Assembly: GCA_005776725.1 (NCBI GenBank)
Contig: SXOO01000163.1
Coordinates: 1-64,000 of the forward strand
Direction: 5' to 3'
DNA: 64,000 nucleotides
Origin: Pseudomonadota bacterium
GTDB lineage: Bacteria; Myxococcota_A; UBA9042; GCA-2863065
Position 1 is the stretch's first letter. Each line of letters starts with the position of its first letter. Positions 52,314 to 61,000 of this stretch are shown here, piece by piece. Position numbers and translations under genes: made by a program. The notes beneath the pieces were generated by a model. The model worked only from the letters and a program-made list of their open reading frames with translations, made no database searches and was not told the origin of the DNA.

Positions 52314-53099
52314 TCACTCGGTGGACGCCGTGTGTCGTTGAAGGAACCGTCGCATGCACAGCTGGGTGGCCTCCGTGAGATCCACGAAGCGAAGGCCGAA
52401 GCCCGCCGGGCCCTCGGGACCGGCTTCCGGGCGACGCCACGCCACCACTCCCTCCGCGACGACCTCGCCCTCCTGGGGGAGGTGCACTACGGCGCGGACC
52501 CGCCGGTCCAGGGCCAGGACATCGCGGGTGGCGACGAAGAGCCCGCCGGCGGAGAGATTCTGTGACTCGGCCATGAGCACGTGGTCGGAGCCGAACTCGA
52601 TCGCGAGCTTGATCTCGATACGAGGGCGCGCGCGACGGCCTGAGGCCTGGGCCCCGCCACCTGGGGTCGATCGGAGGACCATCGCGCGAAGGGCTTCGGT
52701 GAGCGCGTGGTCGCGGGCCACGAGCAGCTCTTCCCGCGCCAGCTCCTCCGAGAGCGCGCTAGCAGCAGCCGAGCGCCGAGACTGGAGAACGGCCCGACGC
52801 CGCTCGATGAGCGCGGCCCGCGCCATCAGGATCTCCTCCGCTTCGGCGTCGGCCCGCAGCAAGTCACCCCCGAAAGACGGCCTGACCTCCACATCGGGGA
52901 GCCCGAGATCGTCGGGTCTGAGACCCGCCTTGTGGAGGCGCGCCCGGAGGGCCATCTCGCGGTCCTCGACATGGGCGCTCAGCTCGGCCAGCGCCAGACG
53001 GCGCCGTCGCACGAGCTCGACCCGCGCCTCAACCGCCTGCTCTTCGGTCCATAAGGCGGCCTCCTCCTGGGTCAACACCTCTGGATCGAGCGAGCTCAT
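52314..53099 (-). CDS. PilZ-domain protein with N-terminal coiled coil (c-di-GMP receptor)
   Basis: This 261-residue protein starts at ATG 53099, overlapping the TPR gene stop as ATGA. Residues 10-145 are a charged alpha-helical or coiled-coil stretch rich in Glu, Arg and Ala (ELVRRRRLALAELSAHVEDRE). The last 110 residues are a PilZ domain with the arginine motif RRARPRIEIKLAIEF and the NLSAGGLF motif, both needed for cyclic di-GMP binding. It is probably a cytoplasmic regulator. Its place in an operon with the pilus secretin and a TPR protein suggests control of pilus-based motility or surface attachment by c-di-GMP. Confidence 0.9.
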   Translation of the reverse strand: MSSLDPEVLTQEEAALWTEEQAVEARVELVRRRRLALAELSAHVEDREMALRARLHKAGLRPDDLGLPDVEVRPSFGGDLLRADAEAEEILMARAALIERRRAVLQSRRSAAASALSEELAREELLVARDHALTEALRAMVLRSTPGGGAQASGRRARPRIEIKLAIEFGSDHVLMAESQNLSAGGLFVATRDVLALDRRVRAVVHLPQEGEVVAEGVVAWRRPEAGPEGPAGFGLRFVDLTEATQLCMRRFLQRHTASTE

Positions 53100-54964
53100 G
53101 AGGGTGCCGTGAGCTTTTGGAGACGTTCGACCACGGCCGGGTGTGCTTCGAACTCCGACGGAACCTCCGCGAGGACCTGCGCTGCATCGTCCAGCGACCC
53201 CCGGCCGAAGAAGAAGTCGACCTCTGCGAGCAGCGAACCCAGTGCCTCGGGCACCGGATCGACGAGCTCGAACTCCGAGTTGTCGAACTCGACGAGATCG
53301 GGGGCTTCAGGGGCCGCGGGAACATCGAGCGTGGGCGGGGCGAGCCGCGGTGGAGTGAGCCCCCTGGCGTCGGGAATCGGCGTGGGGCTTACGGACCCCG
53401 GGGGCTCCGGAGGGGCCGCGAGGTCCAACATCGGCTCGTCGGCCACGTGGGGAATGCCGGATGGGTCCATAGCCAACCCGGGATCCGTAGAATCCGAGGC
53501 CCAGTCGTCCGAGCCCCCCGGCGCAGCCGAGGTCAGGCTGGCGCCAAAGTCCGCGGAGGCCACGCTTCCCTCGGGGACCGATTCCCGGCCGTGCGGCGGC
53601 ACCTCGTAGAGTTCGTCGAATCCGAACTCGACGGCCTCCTGTTCAGCGTCGTGGTCCACCTCCGGGATCGACGGCGATGGCCGTGCGACCTCGGGAATGA
53701 GGTCGACGGCGAGGCTTGGCAGCACCGGGAGCGGGGGGGGCGGAGGAAGCGGTGGAGGCCCACTCGTGCGGGCAGGCGCGGGCGGCGCCGGTGCGACCGA
53801 GGGCTCAGGGCCGAAGTCGCTCATGAGGTCGTCGAGCTCGTCGAGGCCCTTCTGGAGCGAGGTACGGCCCAGGATCGACATGTCGCCCTCGTCGGGCCGG
53901 AGCTCGGGGAGGCCGGCTGGAGCTGTGGGCGCTGCGGCCACGGGAGCTGCAGGAGAGGCGGGCGAGGGACGCGGCCCGCTGTCGCCCGAACCCGAGGTGG
54001 TGACGGGAGCATCCTCGAGCTCGTCGAAGCTGAGCTCCTGAAAGCCCAGCTCCTCTATCGGATCGATCGCACGGCCGGCAATCGCGCGGCGGGCCCACTC
54101 GTCCGTGGGGTCCAGCGCCACGACGCGCTCGAGGACCTGGTTGCGCTCGATGATGAGGCCGTTCCGGTCGTGGGTCCGGGCGAGCTCTTTGAGCACCGTG
54201 AGCGCCTTCGGACCCTGCCCAATGGCCTCGAAGCACGCGGCCAACATCTCGAGGACCTCGACGTCGCCGGTGTTGACCCGGTACACCACCTGAAGCCGGG
54301 GTAGCGCCAACTGGGGCGAGTCCATCTCGAGGTAGAAGCGCGCGAGTCGCCGGCTGACCCCGACATCGTCCGGGGCAAAGTGGAGCAGGCGCTCCGCAAC
54401 TTTGACGTACTCCTCGTTGAGGCCGCGCTTGTCGAGGAGCTCGATTACCACCCGAAATTCGCGGGTCGCTGCGTCGAGGATGCCCTCGCCAGCGTAGTCC
54501 TCCGCCAGACGGACACGGGCTCGCACGTTTTCGGGGTCCAGCGCCAGTAGCTCGCGGATGGCGTTCAGCCGCTCGACGGGCTGCCCGCGAACCGAGAGCA
54601 CCCCGATCGCCTCCTGATGCTGCGAGATCGCGTCGTTCAGGTAGCCGGTGTCCTGATAAACACGCGCCAGGGCGCTGTGCACCGGGTACAGGCGCGGATC
54701 GATCCGGAGCATGTGTTTGTAGACCGCGACCGCTCGGAAGGGCTGCCCGGCCACCACGTAATCACGCGCCACCTCCAGCAGCGCCATCAGCCCACGCGCC
54801 GTGTCGCCGACCTCGCGGTAGAGCTCCGCCAGCGTCAGCCGGTCGCCCGTGGTGGCCTCTCCGCTGGAGCGCACCAACTCGTACTGCTGCACAGCCTTCT
54901 TCAGCTGCTTCTTTTCGATGTGCTTGCGAGCTTGCTCGAGCACCTTCGACCGCGAGAACGCCAA
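53096..54964 (-). CDS. TPR protein with long acidic Pro-rich tail
   Basis: This 622-residue protein starts at TTG 54964, set by the strong site AAGGGAAGG seven bases upstream. Residues 1-290 are TPR arrays (KHIEKKQLKKAVQQYELVRS, PFRAVAVYKHMLRIDPRLYP, VHSALARVYQDTGYLNDAIS, ARFYLEMDSPQLALPRLQVV). Residues 310-570 are low complexity, rich in Pro, Ala, Glu and Asp, with short repeated hydrophobic clusters (DMSILGRTSLQKGLDELDDL, AVEFGFDELYEV). It closes with a last helical pair (FGRGSLDDAAQVLAEVPSEF). There is no signal peptide, so it is cytoplasmic. This resembles myxobacterial TPR scaffold proteins of motility or secretion systems, though no specific homologue is claimed. It is probably a scaffold for neighbours in the pilQ operon. 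Confidence 0.85.
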   Translation of the reverse strand: MAFSRSKVLEQARKHIEKKQLKKAVQQYELVRSSGEATTGDRLTLAELYREVGDTARGLMALLEVARDYVVAGQPFRAVAVYKHMLRIDPRLYPVHSALARVYQDTGYLNDAISQHQEAIGVLSVRGQPVERLNAIRELLALDPENVRARVRLAEDYAGEGILDAATREFRVVIELLDKRGLNEEYVKVAERLLHFAPDDVGVSRRLARFYLEMDSPQLALPRLQVVYRVNTGDVEVLEMLAACFEAIGQGPKALTVLKELARTHDRNGLIIERNQVLERVVALDPTDEWARRAIAGRAIDPIEELGFQELSFDELEDAPVTTSGSGDSGPRPSPASPAAPVAAAPTAPAGLPELRPDEGDMSILGRTSLQKGLDELDDLMSDFGPEPSVAPAPPAPARTSGPPPLPPPPPLPVLPSLAVDLIPEVARPSPSIPEVDHDAEQEAVEFGFDELYEVPPHGRESVPEGSVASADFGASLTSAAPGGSDDWASDSTDPGLAMDPSGIPHVADEPMLDLAAPPEPPGSVSPTPIPDARGLTPPRLAPPTLDVPAAPEAPDLVEFDNSEFELVDPVPEALGSLLAEVDFFFGRGSLDDAAQVLAEVPSEFEAHPAVVERLQKLTAPS

Positions 54965-54970
54965 GATATC

Positions 54971-54980
54971 GCCTTCCCTT
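54971..54980 (-). promoter_or_regulatory. Strong ribosome-binding site for a TTG start
   Basis: AAGGGAAGG on the minus strand lies between the aroQ stop and the TTG at 54964 of the TPR gene. Its strength and seven-base spacing justify the rare start codon. Confidence 0.75.
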
Positions 54981-55438
54981 CAGGGGTCGATCGCGACCGC
55001 ACCAAGCCCAAGACGCCCGAATAGACCTAGCAGACCCAGCTCGTAGCTTAGCGCGCCGAAGCCCATGACGCGACCCACTGCCACGTCCGCGAGCAGGGAC
55101 GTGTGCCGGAAGGCCTCACGCGCGTAGACATTGGTGAGGTGCACCTCCACGAACGGACGGGCGGACGCGAGCAGTGCGTCGCGGATGGCTACCGAGGTAT
55201 GCGTGTAGCCGCCGGGGTTGATGACGTACCCCACCACGTCTGGGGCGAAGGCCTGAATCGCGTCGATGAGCCCACCCTCGGAGTTGGACTGGAAGGTCTC
55301 GAGCTGAACGCCGTGAGCGCTGGCGACCTCCCTCAGACGGGCGTTCACCTGAACGAGGCTCGTGGAACCGTAGCGTTCCGGCTCACGCGTCCCGAGGAGG
55401 TTCAGGTTCGGGCCGTGGACGACGGCGACGCGGTTCAT
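54980..55438 (-). CDS. aroQ: Type II 3-dehydroquinate dehydratase
   Basis: This 152-residue enzyme catalyses the third shikimate-pathway step, dehydration of 3-dehydroquinate. All hallmark motifs are present: VVHGPNLNLLGTREPERYG with the reactive Tyr, SNSEGGLIDAIQ, INPGGYTHTSVAIRDAL with the catalytic His, and EVHLTNVYAREAFRHTS. Length is typical. ATG 55438 overlaps the preceding lipoprotein stop (ATGA). The longer open frame upstream belongs to another frame of that lipoprotein gene. It lies two genes after aroKB in the same run, so three shikimate activities are coexpressed. Confidence 0.95.
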   Translation of the reverse strand: MNRVAVVHGPNLNLLGTREPERYGSTSLVQVNARLREVASAHGVQLETFQSNSEGGLIDAIQAFAPDVVGYVINPGGYTHTSVAIRDALLASARPFVEVHLTNVYAREAFRHTSLLADVAVGRVMGFGALSYELGLLGLFGRLGLGAVAIDP

Positions 55439-56466
55439 TCCTGCGGCGGGAAGAGGAGGATGTCCGACGAAGCGCAGTACGCGTTGGACTTCTCGAGCCC
55501 ATACAGGCAGGCGAGGTGCTGGTACCTCGCCCCGATGAAGCCGGAGTCCCCTGCGGGCATGTCTTTGCACAGCGGGTGGAAATAGCCGGCCAGGTTCGTG
55601 TTCGGGAACGTGGTGTCCTCCGCGCACTTGAGCAGCTTCTCGGCGATCGCTTGATCGGTGTCGTTGTACCGATCGATGCAGTTGACCTGCTCCTCGCAAC
55701 CGTTGGCGCCGTACCGACACACGGCCTGTTGATCCGCCGAGCAGAAGGTGAGGCCCTCTTCGCGAGCCAGCAGGTAGGCGGTAGCGTCCGCACCCGGGAA
55801 CACGAGGCATCCAACGCACACACGAATGGTGAACTGGAAGTCGTTCGAGAGGACCTGAACCCCGGACTGCGTGATCCCCTCCAGCTGCAGGTTGACCAGG
55901 ATGTCCGCCGATCGGCCGACGCGCGGCACGTCCTTGAGGCGCGGAAACGCGTCCTCTCGCGACAGGGCGCGGCTGGCGAGGCACTCGGCCACGACCGGGT
56001 CTGAGATCTCGCGCTCGGCCAGGAAGAACGGGTCCCGACGCAGCAGCTGCACCAGATGGGCTGGGAGCGTCTCGACGGACGTAACGGCCTTCGCGCCGGG
56101 ATCGATGACCTGCCCCGTGGGCACGAAGTGGTCCGGCAGCGAGACGCTGAGCGCGTCTGGCAGGCGGTAGGTGATCAGCGCCCCCGTGAGCTGAAGGTTG
56201 TTCGCCTCCAGCTGGCCGGCCTCATTGGAGAGGGAGGACACCGTCAGGGAGCTCGGTAGCAGGTTCTGGAACTCGAAACCCGACAACACCCCGTGGTAGT
56301 TGGACACGAGGTCGACGACCGCCGTGTCGTTGCGGGGGGCGCCCGACGAGAAGATGCAACCGTCCAGGGGGTTGACCATGGCGGTGACACTCAGCGCCAG
56401 AGGCTCTCGCTCGGGACAACCGGCGAGGAGCAACACGGCAGGCAACACACACGCGATCCGTTTCAT
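55435..56466 (-). CDS. Lipoprotein of unknown function
   Basis: This 343-residue protein starts at ATG 56466, overlapping the aroKB stop as ATGA. MKRIACVLPAVLLLAGC is a textbook lipoprotein signal. The mature part is beta-rich up to about residue 215, then Cys-rich (IRVCVGCLVFPGADATAY, FCSADQQAVCRYGANGCEE) and ends ASSDILLFPPQE. I find no known domain. It sits between two shikimate-pathway genes in a run led by a pilus secretin. A role near the secretin in the outer membrane, like a pilotin or accessory lipoprotein, is conceivable but has no sequence support beyond position. Confidence 0.75.
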   Translation of the reverse strand: MKRIACVLPAVLLLAGCPEREPLALSVTAMVNPLDGCIFSSGAPRNDTAVVDLVSNYHGVLSGFEFQNLLPSSLTVSSLSNEAGQLEANNLQLTGALITYRLPDALSVSLPDHFVPTGQVIDPGAKAVTSVETLPAHLVQLLRRDPFFLAEREISDPVVAECLASRALSREDAFPRLKDVPRVGRSADILVNLQLEGITQSGVQVLSNDFQFTIRVCVGCLVFPGADATAYLLAREEGLTFCSADQQAVCRYGANGCEEQVNCIDRYNDTDQAIAEKLLKCAEDTTFPNTNLAGYFHPLCKDMPAGDSGFIGARYQHLACLYGLEKSNAYCASSDILLFPPQE

Positions 56467-58058
56467 GACCCCATCCTCGGAGCGATTCCAGTGGCTCCCG
56501 ATGCCGTCCTCAGATCGGCACCTCGAGCGAATAGTCCAATAGTATCCAACGGAACCGGAAAATAATCCACTACACCGATCCGAGTGGGGAGGGCCACGTC
56601 GATCACGTCGTGGACGCGCTTCTTATCGGCGACCAGCCACCGCCCGAGGTCACGCGCCAGCCAGTCGTCTGGCCGATGGGGGAGCCCCAAGGCGCGGAGG
56701 GTCTCGGTCACCTCCTCCGCGACGGCCTTGGGCGTGATCCCGAGCGCCACTCCGAGGCGGCACTCCAGCACCATGCCCAAGGCGACCGCCTCGCCGTGCA
56801 GCACGCGTCCCCGAGACTCGGCCTCGATCGCATGCCCGAAGGTATGCCCGAAGTTGAGCACCTTGCGGCGGTGTTGCTCGCGCTCGTCCTCTACGACGAT
56901 ACGGCGCTTCACCTCGACGGAGGAGCGGATCAGGTCCAGGAGCTCGAGCGGGGCACCAGAGCGGACACGGCGGCAGGCGGCGACCAGGCCCGGATCGGCG
57001 ATGAAGCCGTGCTTGACCAGCTCGGCGAGCCCCGCGCGTAGCTGCCGCCGAGGCAGCGTCTCCAGCGTGTGGAGCGGTGCGATTACGCCGACCGGGTGAT
57101 GGAACGTACCCACCGCGTTCTTCACCCGGTCGAGGTTCACCCCGGTCTTGCCGCCTACACTGGAATCGACTTGAGCGAGCAGCGTGGTCGGGACCTGGAG
57201 GACGTCGACGCCGCGTAGCCACGTAGAGGCCGCATAGCCCGCCACGTCGCCCACGATGCCGCCCCCCAACGCCACGACGAGGTCGCGCCGGCCGAGCGTC
57301 TCAGAGGCGAAGGCCCGGTGCAGGGCCGTAACGGTGGAGGGGGTCTTGGTGCGCTCGCCGCCCGGAAAAACGACGAGCTGCGCCCCAAGGCGGCGCGCCA
57401 GGGCCTCCCCGTACAGGCTGGCCACGCGGCGATCCGAGACCACCACCCGTCGGCGATAACGAGACGCCCGCTCCTCGACCCTCTCGAACGCGTCTTCGGT
57501 GCGCAGCTCGACCGTGTAACGCGCGGCCGAGAGCGCCACGTCGAGGCTCCGGCCTCCCCGGAGGGTACCGGCGAGGCGCTCGGCCACCTCGTGCGGCGTC
57601 AGGCCGTCGGTCTCGACGCGAACGTCAGCAGTGGCGTAGGCCGCGGCGCGGGCTTCGAGGAGCGCCGTGAGTCGCGCGACTGGGTCGCCGCTCAGCAGCG
57701 GCCGACCCGAACCACGGCACCGGTCCGCGGCTGTCTCGGGACCCACGACCAAACAGGCGACGGTTCCCGCGCTGCGGGCCGCCTGCCGAGCCTCCGGGCT
57801 CAACAATGCGCCGCCGCCACCCACCACGACAGCGGGAGGCCCATCGACGGCGGCGAGCAGCGCCCGCCGCTCGAGCTCTCGAAAAGCCGCCTCGCCGTCT
57901 TCAGAGAAGATCTGAGCGATCGGGCGGCCGCCAGCCTCTACGACGGCGTCGAGGTCGACCACCGGGAGTCCCAGCCGTGGGGCCAGAAGCGGTCCGACCG
58001 TGGACTTCCCTGCGCCGGACAGGCCGGTGAGAAAGACGTGGCGAGGGTAAGCGGGCAC
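56463..58058 (-). CDS. aroKB: Bifunctional shikimate kinase / 3-dehydroquinate synthase
   Basis: This 531-residue fusion catalyses two non-consecutive shikimate-pathway steps. Residues 1-165 are shikimate kinase: Walker A GLSGAGKSTVG, DLDAVVEAGG, the glycine loop VVVGGGGALL and the lid RPLL. Residues 170-520 are 3-dehydroquinate synthase: VVFPGGERTKT, ALGGGIVGDVAGYAAS, VPTTLLAQVDSSVGGKTGVN, LAELVKHGFI, and the zinc-binding HTFGHAIE and LHGEAVALGM. Both halves retain their catalytic residues. GTG 58058 is nine bases after the secretin stop. The pilQ-aroK-aroB order is a widespread proteobacterial arrangement; here aroK and aroB are fused in frame. Confidence 0.95.
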   Translation of the reverse strand: MPAYPRHVFLTGLSGAGKSTVGPLLAPRLGLPVVDLDAVVEAGGRPIAQIFSEDGEAAFRELERRALLAAVDGPPAVVVGGGGALLSPEARQAARSAGTVACLVVGPETAADRCRGSGRPLLSGDPVARLTALLEARAAAYATADVRVETDGLTPHEVAERLAGTLRGGRSLDVALSAARYTVELRTEDAFERVEERASRYRRRVVVSDRRVASLYGEALARRLGAQLVVFPGGERTKTPSTVTALHRAFASETLGRRDLVVALGGGIVGDVAGYAASTWLRGVDVLQVPTTLLAQVDSSVGGKTGVNLDRVKNAVGTFHHPVGVIAPLHTLETLPRRQLRAGLAELVKHGFIADPGLVAACRRVRSGAPLELLDLIRSSVEVKRRIVVEDEREQHRRKVLNFGHTFGHAIEAESRGRVLHGEAVALGMVLECRLGVALGITPKAVAEEVTETLRALGLPHRPDDWLARDLGRWLVADKKRVHDVIDVALPTRIGVVDYFPVPLDTIGLFARGADLRTASGATGIAPRMGS

Positions 58059-58067
58059 CCGACCGGA

Positions 58068-61000
58068 TCAGTCGACGCGGACGCGTGCCGCCTGCCGATT
58101 GATGATGCGCGGGGTGATGAAGAGGATGAGCTCGGTCCGCTTGTCGATGATGGTGCGGTTCTTGAACATCCAGCCGAGGAACGGGATGTCCGCCAGCACG
58201 GGGACCTTCTTGAAGTCCTGCGAGGAGTTGCGCGTGTAGATACCGCCGATCACCGCGGTGTCGCCGTCACGGACGAGGAGGGTGGTCTGCGCCTCCTTGC
58301 GCTCGATGGTGGGGTTACCGTTGGCGCCCGTCTGCGCGAAGTTGGGCTCGTTCTTCGTGATCGCGATCGCCAGGTTGACGTTGCCGTCCTGGGTGACCTG
58401 GGGCGTCACGGTGAGCGAGAGCTCCGCGTTGAAGAACTGCGTGTTGACGCCGAGCGAGCTCACCACCGAGATCGGGATCGAGATGCCCTGCTTGATGATC
58501 GCCTGGATGTTGTCCATCGTGGCGATTCGCGGCGAGCTCACGATCTTGATCTGACCCCGCTCCTCCGCGGCGCCGAGCCGCAGGTTGAGGTTGCCGGCGC
58601 CGTTCAGCGAGCCGAGCGTGAGGGCGATACCACCGCCGGACCCCGCGCCCACGGCCGCCGGGAGGTTCACCGCGTACTTCGGGATGTCCTGGAGCAGACC
58701 GGTGGACGGTGACGTGGAGTCGTCCGCGGCGCCCGAGAAGCCAACTACGGCGGGGAAGACCAAGCCGGTCTCGTTACCGAAGGCCGGCGACGCTGTGTAA
58801 TTGCCGCCCCATTGGATACCGAAGTCCTCGGTGAAGTTAGACGAGGCCTCGACGATGCGCGCCTCGATCAGCACCTGCGGCGTCTGCGTATCGAGGCGGC
58901 GGACGATGTCCTCGGCCGCGTCGACGTGCTCCTGGACGTCAGTGACGATGAGCGTGTTCGTGCGGGCGTCCACGTCCACCTTGCCCTTCTCGGAGAGCAC
59001 CGCCTTCACCTGGCCCGACATCGCCTCGGCGTCCGCGTAGTTCACCGTCACCAGCTTCACGACCAGCTGGCGCAGCTCGTTCAGCTTCTTCCGCTTCTCG
59101 ATCTCGGCTTCGAACTCGGCGCGGATCGCCTCGGCCATCGCGATACGATAGACGCCGTCCTCCTCGACGTAGTCGAGCCCCTTGGACTTCAGGATCATGT
59201 CCAGCGCCAGATCCCACGGGACGTCCTTGAGGTGGACCGTCACGTTGCCCTGGACCTCTTCGCTGGTGACGATGTTCACGCCGCCTTCGCGTGCGAGGAA
59301 GGTGAGGACCTGCTGGATGTCCGCGTCCTTGATCGTCAGGTTGATCTTCTGGCCCTTGAACTTCCGCCCGGACGACCGCTTGCGGTTGTAGACGTTGTTG
59401 GCGACTTGGGGACCTTCGCCGCCTCCCCCGCCGGAGACCCCGACGCCACCGTCGGGTGGCGCCTCCGAGCGCTCGCCGCCCACGGCAGTGGGTCGGAACT
59501 GAACGCGCTCAGCGTCGGCCACGGCGCGCTCGCCTTGCTCGACGCGTTGGCCGTTGTGGAACTCCCAGACGAGCGACTTGCCGCGCCGCACCACCTCGTT
59601 GCGCACGGCCTCCGCCAGCTCTACGACCACTCGCACCTTCTCCGGGTTCTCCGGGTCAGTGAACGAGGAGACGCTGGTGACCGGGCCGTAGAAGTCGCGG
59701 GTGTCGAGGCGCCGCTCGAGCACCTTCGGGATCCGCGCCTTGTCGATGAGCAGCACGATCCGATCGTTGCTCTTCTCCACCACCTCGTAGCCTGCGCGGC
59801 CGTCGAGCTCGATCTCGATCCGGCTGACGTTGTTGCGCTCGCTGAAGGCCACGCTGGTCACGCGCGTGCCCGCTGCGACCTCCGGCTCCTCCTTCTTGCG
59901 CTCGATAGCCGAGAGGCGGTCCGCCATCTTGGCCAGCTCGGACTTCGCGCGCTCCGCCTCGGCCACTGCGGCCGCCATCGCTCCGGCATCCCCGGCGCTC
60001 TTGCGAGCCTTCTCCAGATCCTTCTCGAGGGCCGCAATCCGCTTCTCGCGCTCCTTGACCGCAGCGGCGACTCGGTGATCGCCCGAAGCACGCGCAGTCG
60101 CCAGGTCCTTCTCCATGGCACGCTGCTCGCGCTCGAGACGGCTCACCTCGGCCTTGGCCGTGGACAGGGCCTCGTCTCGACGCGTCCGCTCCGCCGAAAG
60201 CTCGCGGCGCGCCGCCGACAGCTCGGACTTCGCCTTTTCGAGCTGCCCGGCGAGCTGAGCCGTGTCGCCGCCACGCGAACGCACCGACTTGAGCTCGCGA
60301 TCGAGGGTGTCGACGCGCGCTTCCGCGGTGCGAGCCTCGTCGCCCAGCTTCGCGATCCGGCCGCGCGCCTCGTCCAGCTCGCGCTCGACCTTCGTCCGCG
60401 CCTTCTCCGCCGAGGTGGCGCGACGCTCGGCGGCAGCAACCTCAGAGCGGGCTGTGTCCCGCTCCTGCTCGGCCTTGTCGGCCGCGCCGCGCGCCTCGCT
60501 CAGGAGGGCATCGAGCCGCGCACGGTCTTTTCGCGCCTGGGCCAGCTCCCGTCCCAGGGCCGACGAGTCCGTCCCAGCCTTCTGGGCTGCGGCGAGATCG
60601 GTGGTAAGCCGCTCGAGGCGACGCGTCGCCTGGGTCTTCTCGGCGGAGAGCGTCTCGAGCTGCGCATTGGCCACGGCGAGGGCCTTGCCCGCCTCCGCGC
60701 GAGCCCGTTCGGCCTCTGTCGCACGCCCCTCGGCTCCCGCGAGCGCCGATTGAGCGGCATCGCGTGCCTTGTTGGACGTCGCAGCGGTCTTCTGCGCCAG
60801 CGCCAGCTCGGTGCGCGCCGCGTCCCGCTCCTTGCTGGCAACGGTCGCCTCGGACTTCGCCGCCGCGACAGCGCGCTCCAGCCGCTCCCGATCGCGCTCC
60901 GCGTCGGCCAGCTCGCGTAGGATCGCGGTGGCCTCGCCGCTGCCACGACGCACCCTCTCGACCTCACCCTGGAGGCGCGTGATCCGCTCCCCTGCCGCAG

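Noticed and set aside
58812..60920. Long plus-strand open frame opposite the secretin/coiled-coil gene
   Set aside because: Its Leu/Arg/Gly-rich translation mirrors the coiled coil and secretin codons; the opposite strand has clear AMIN and secretin motifs.
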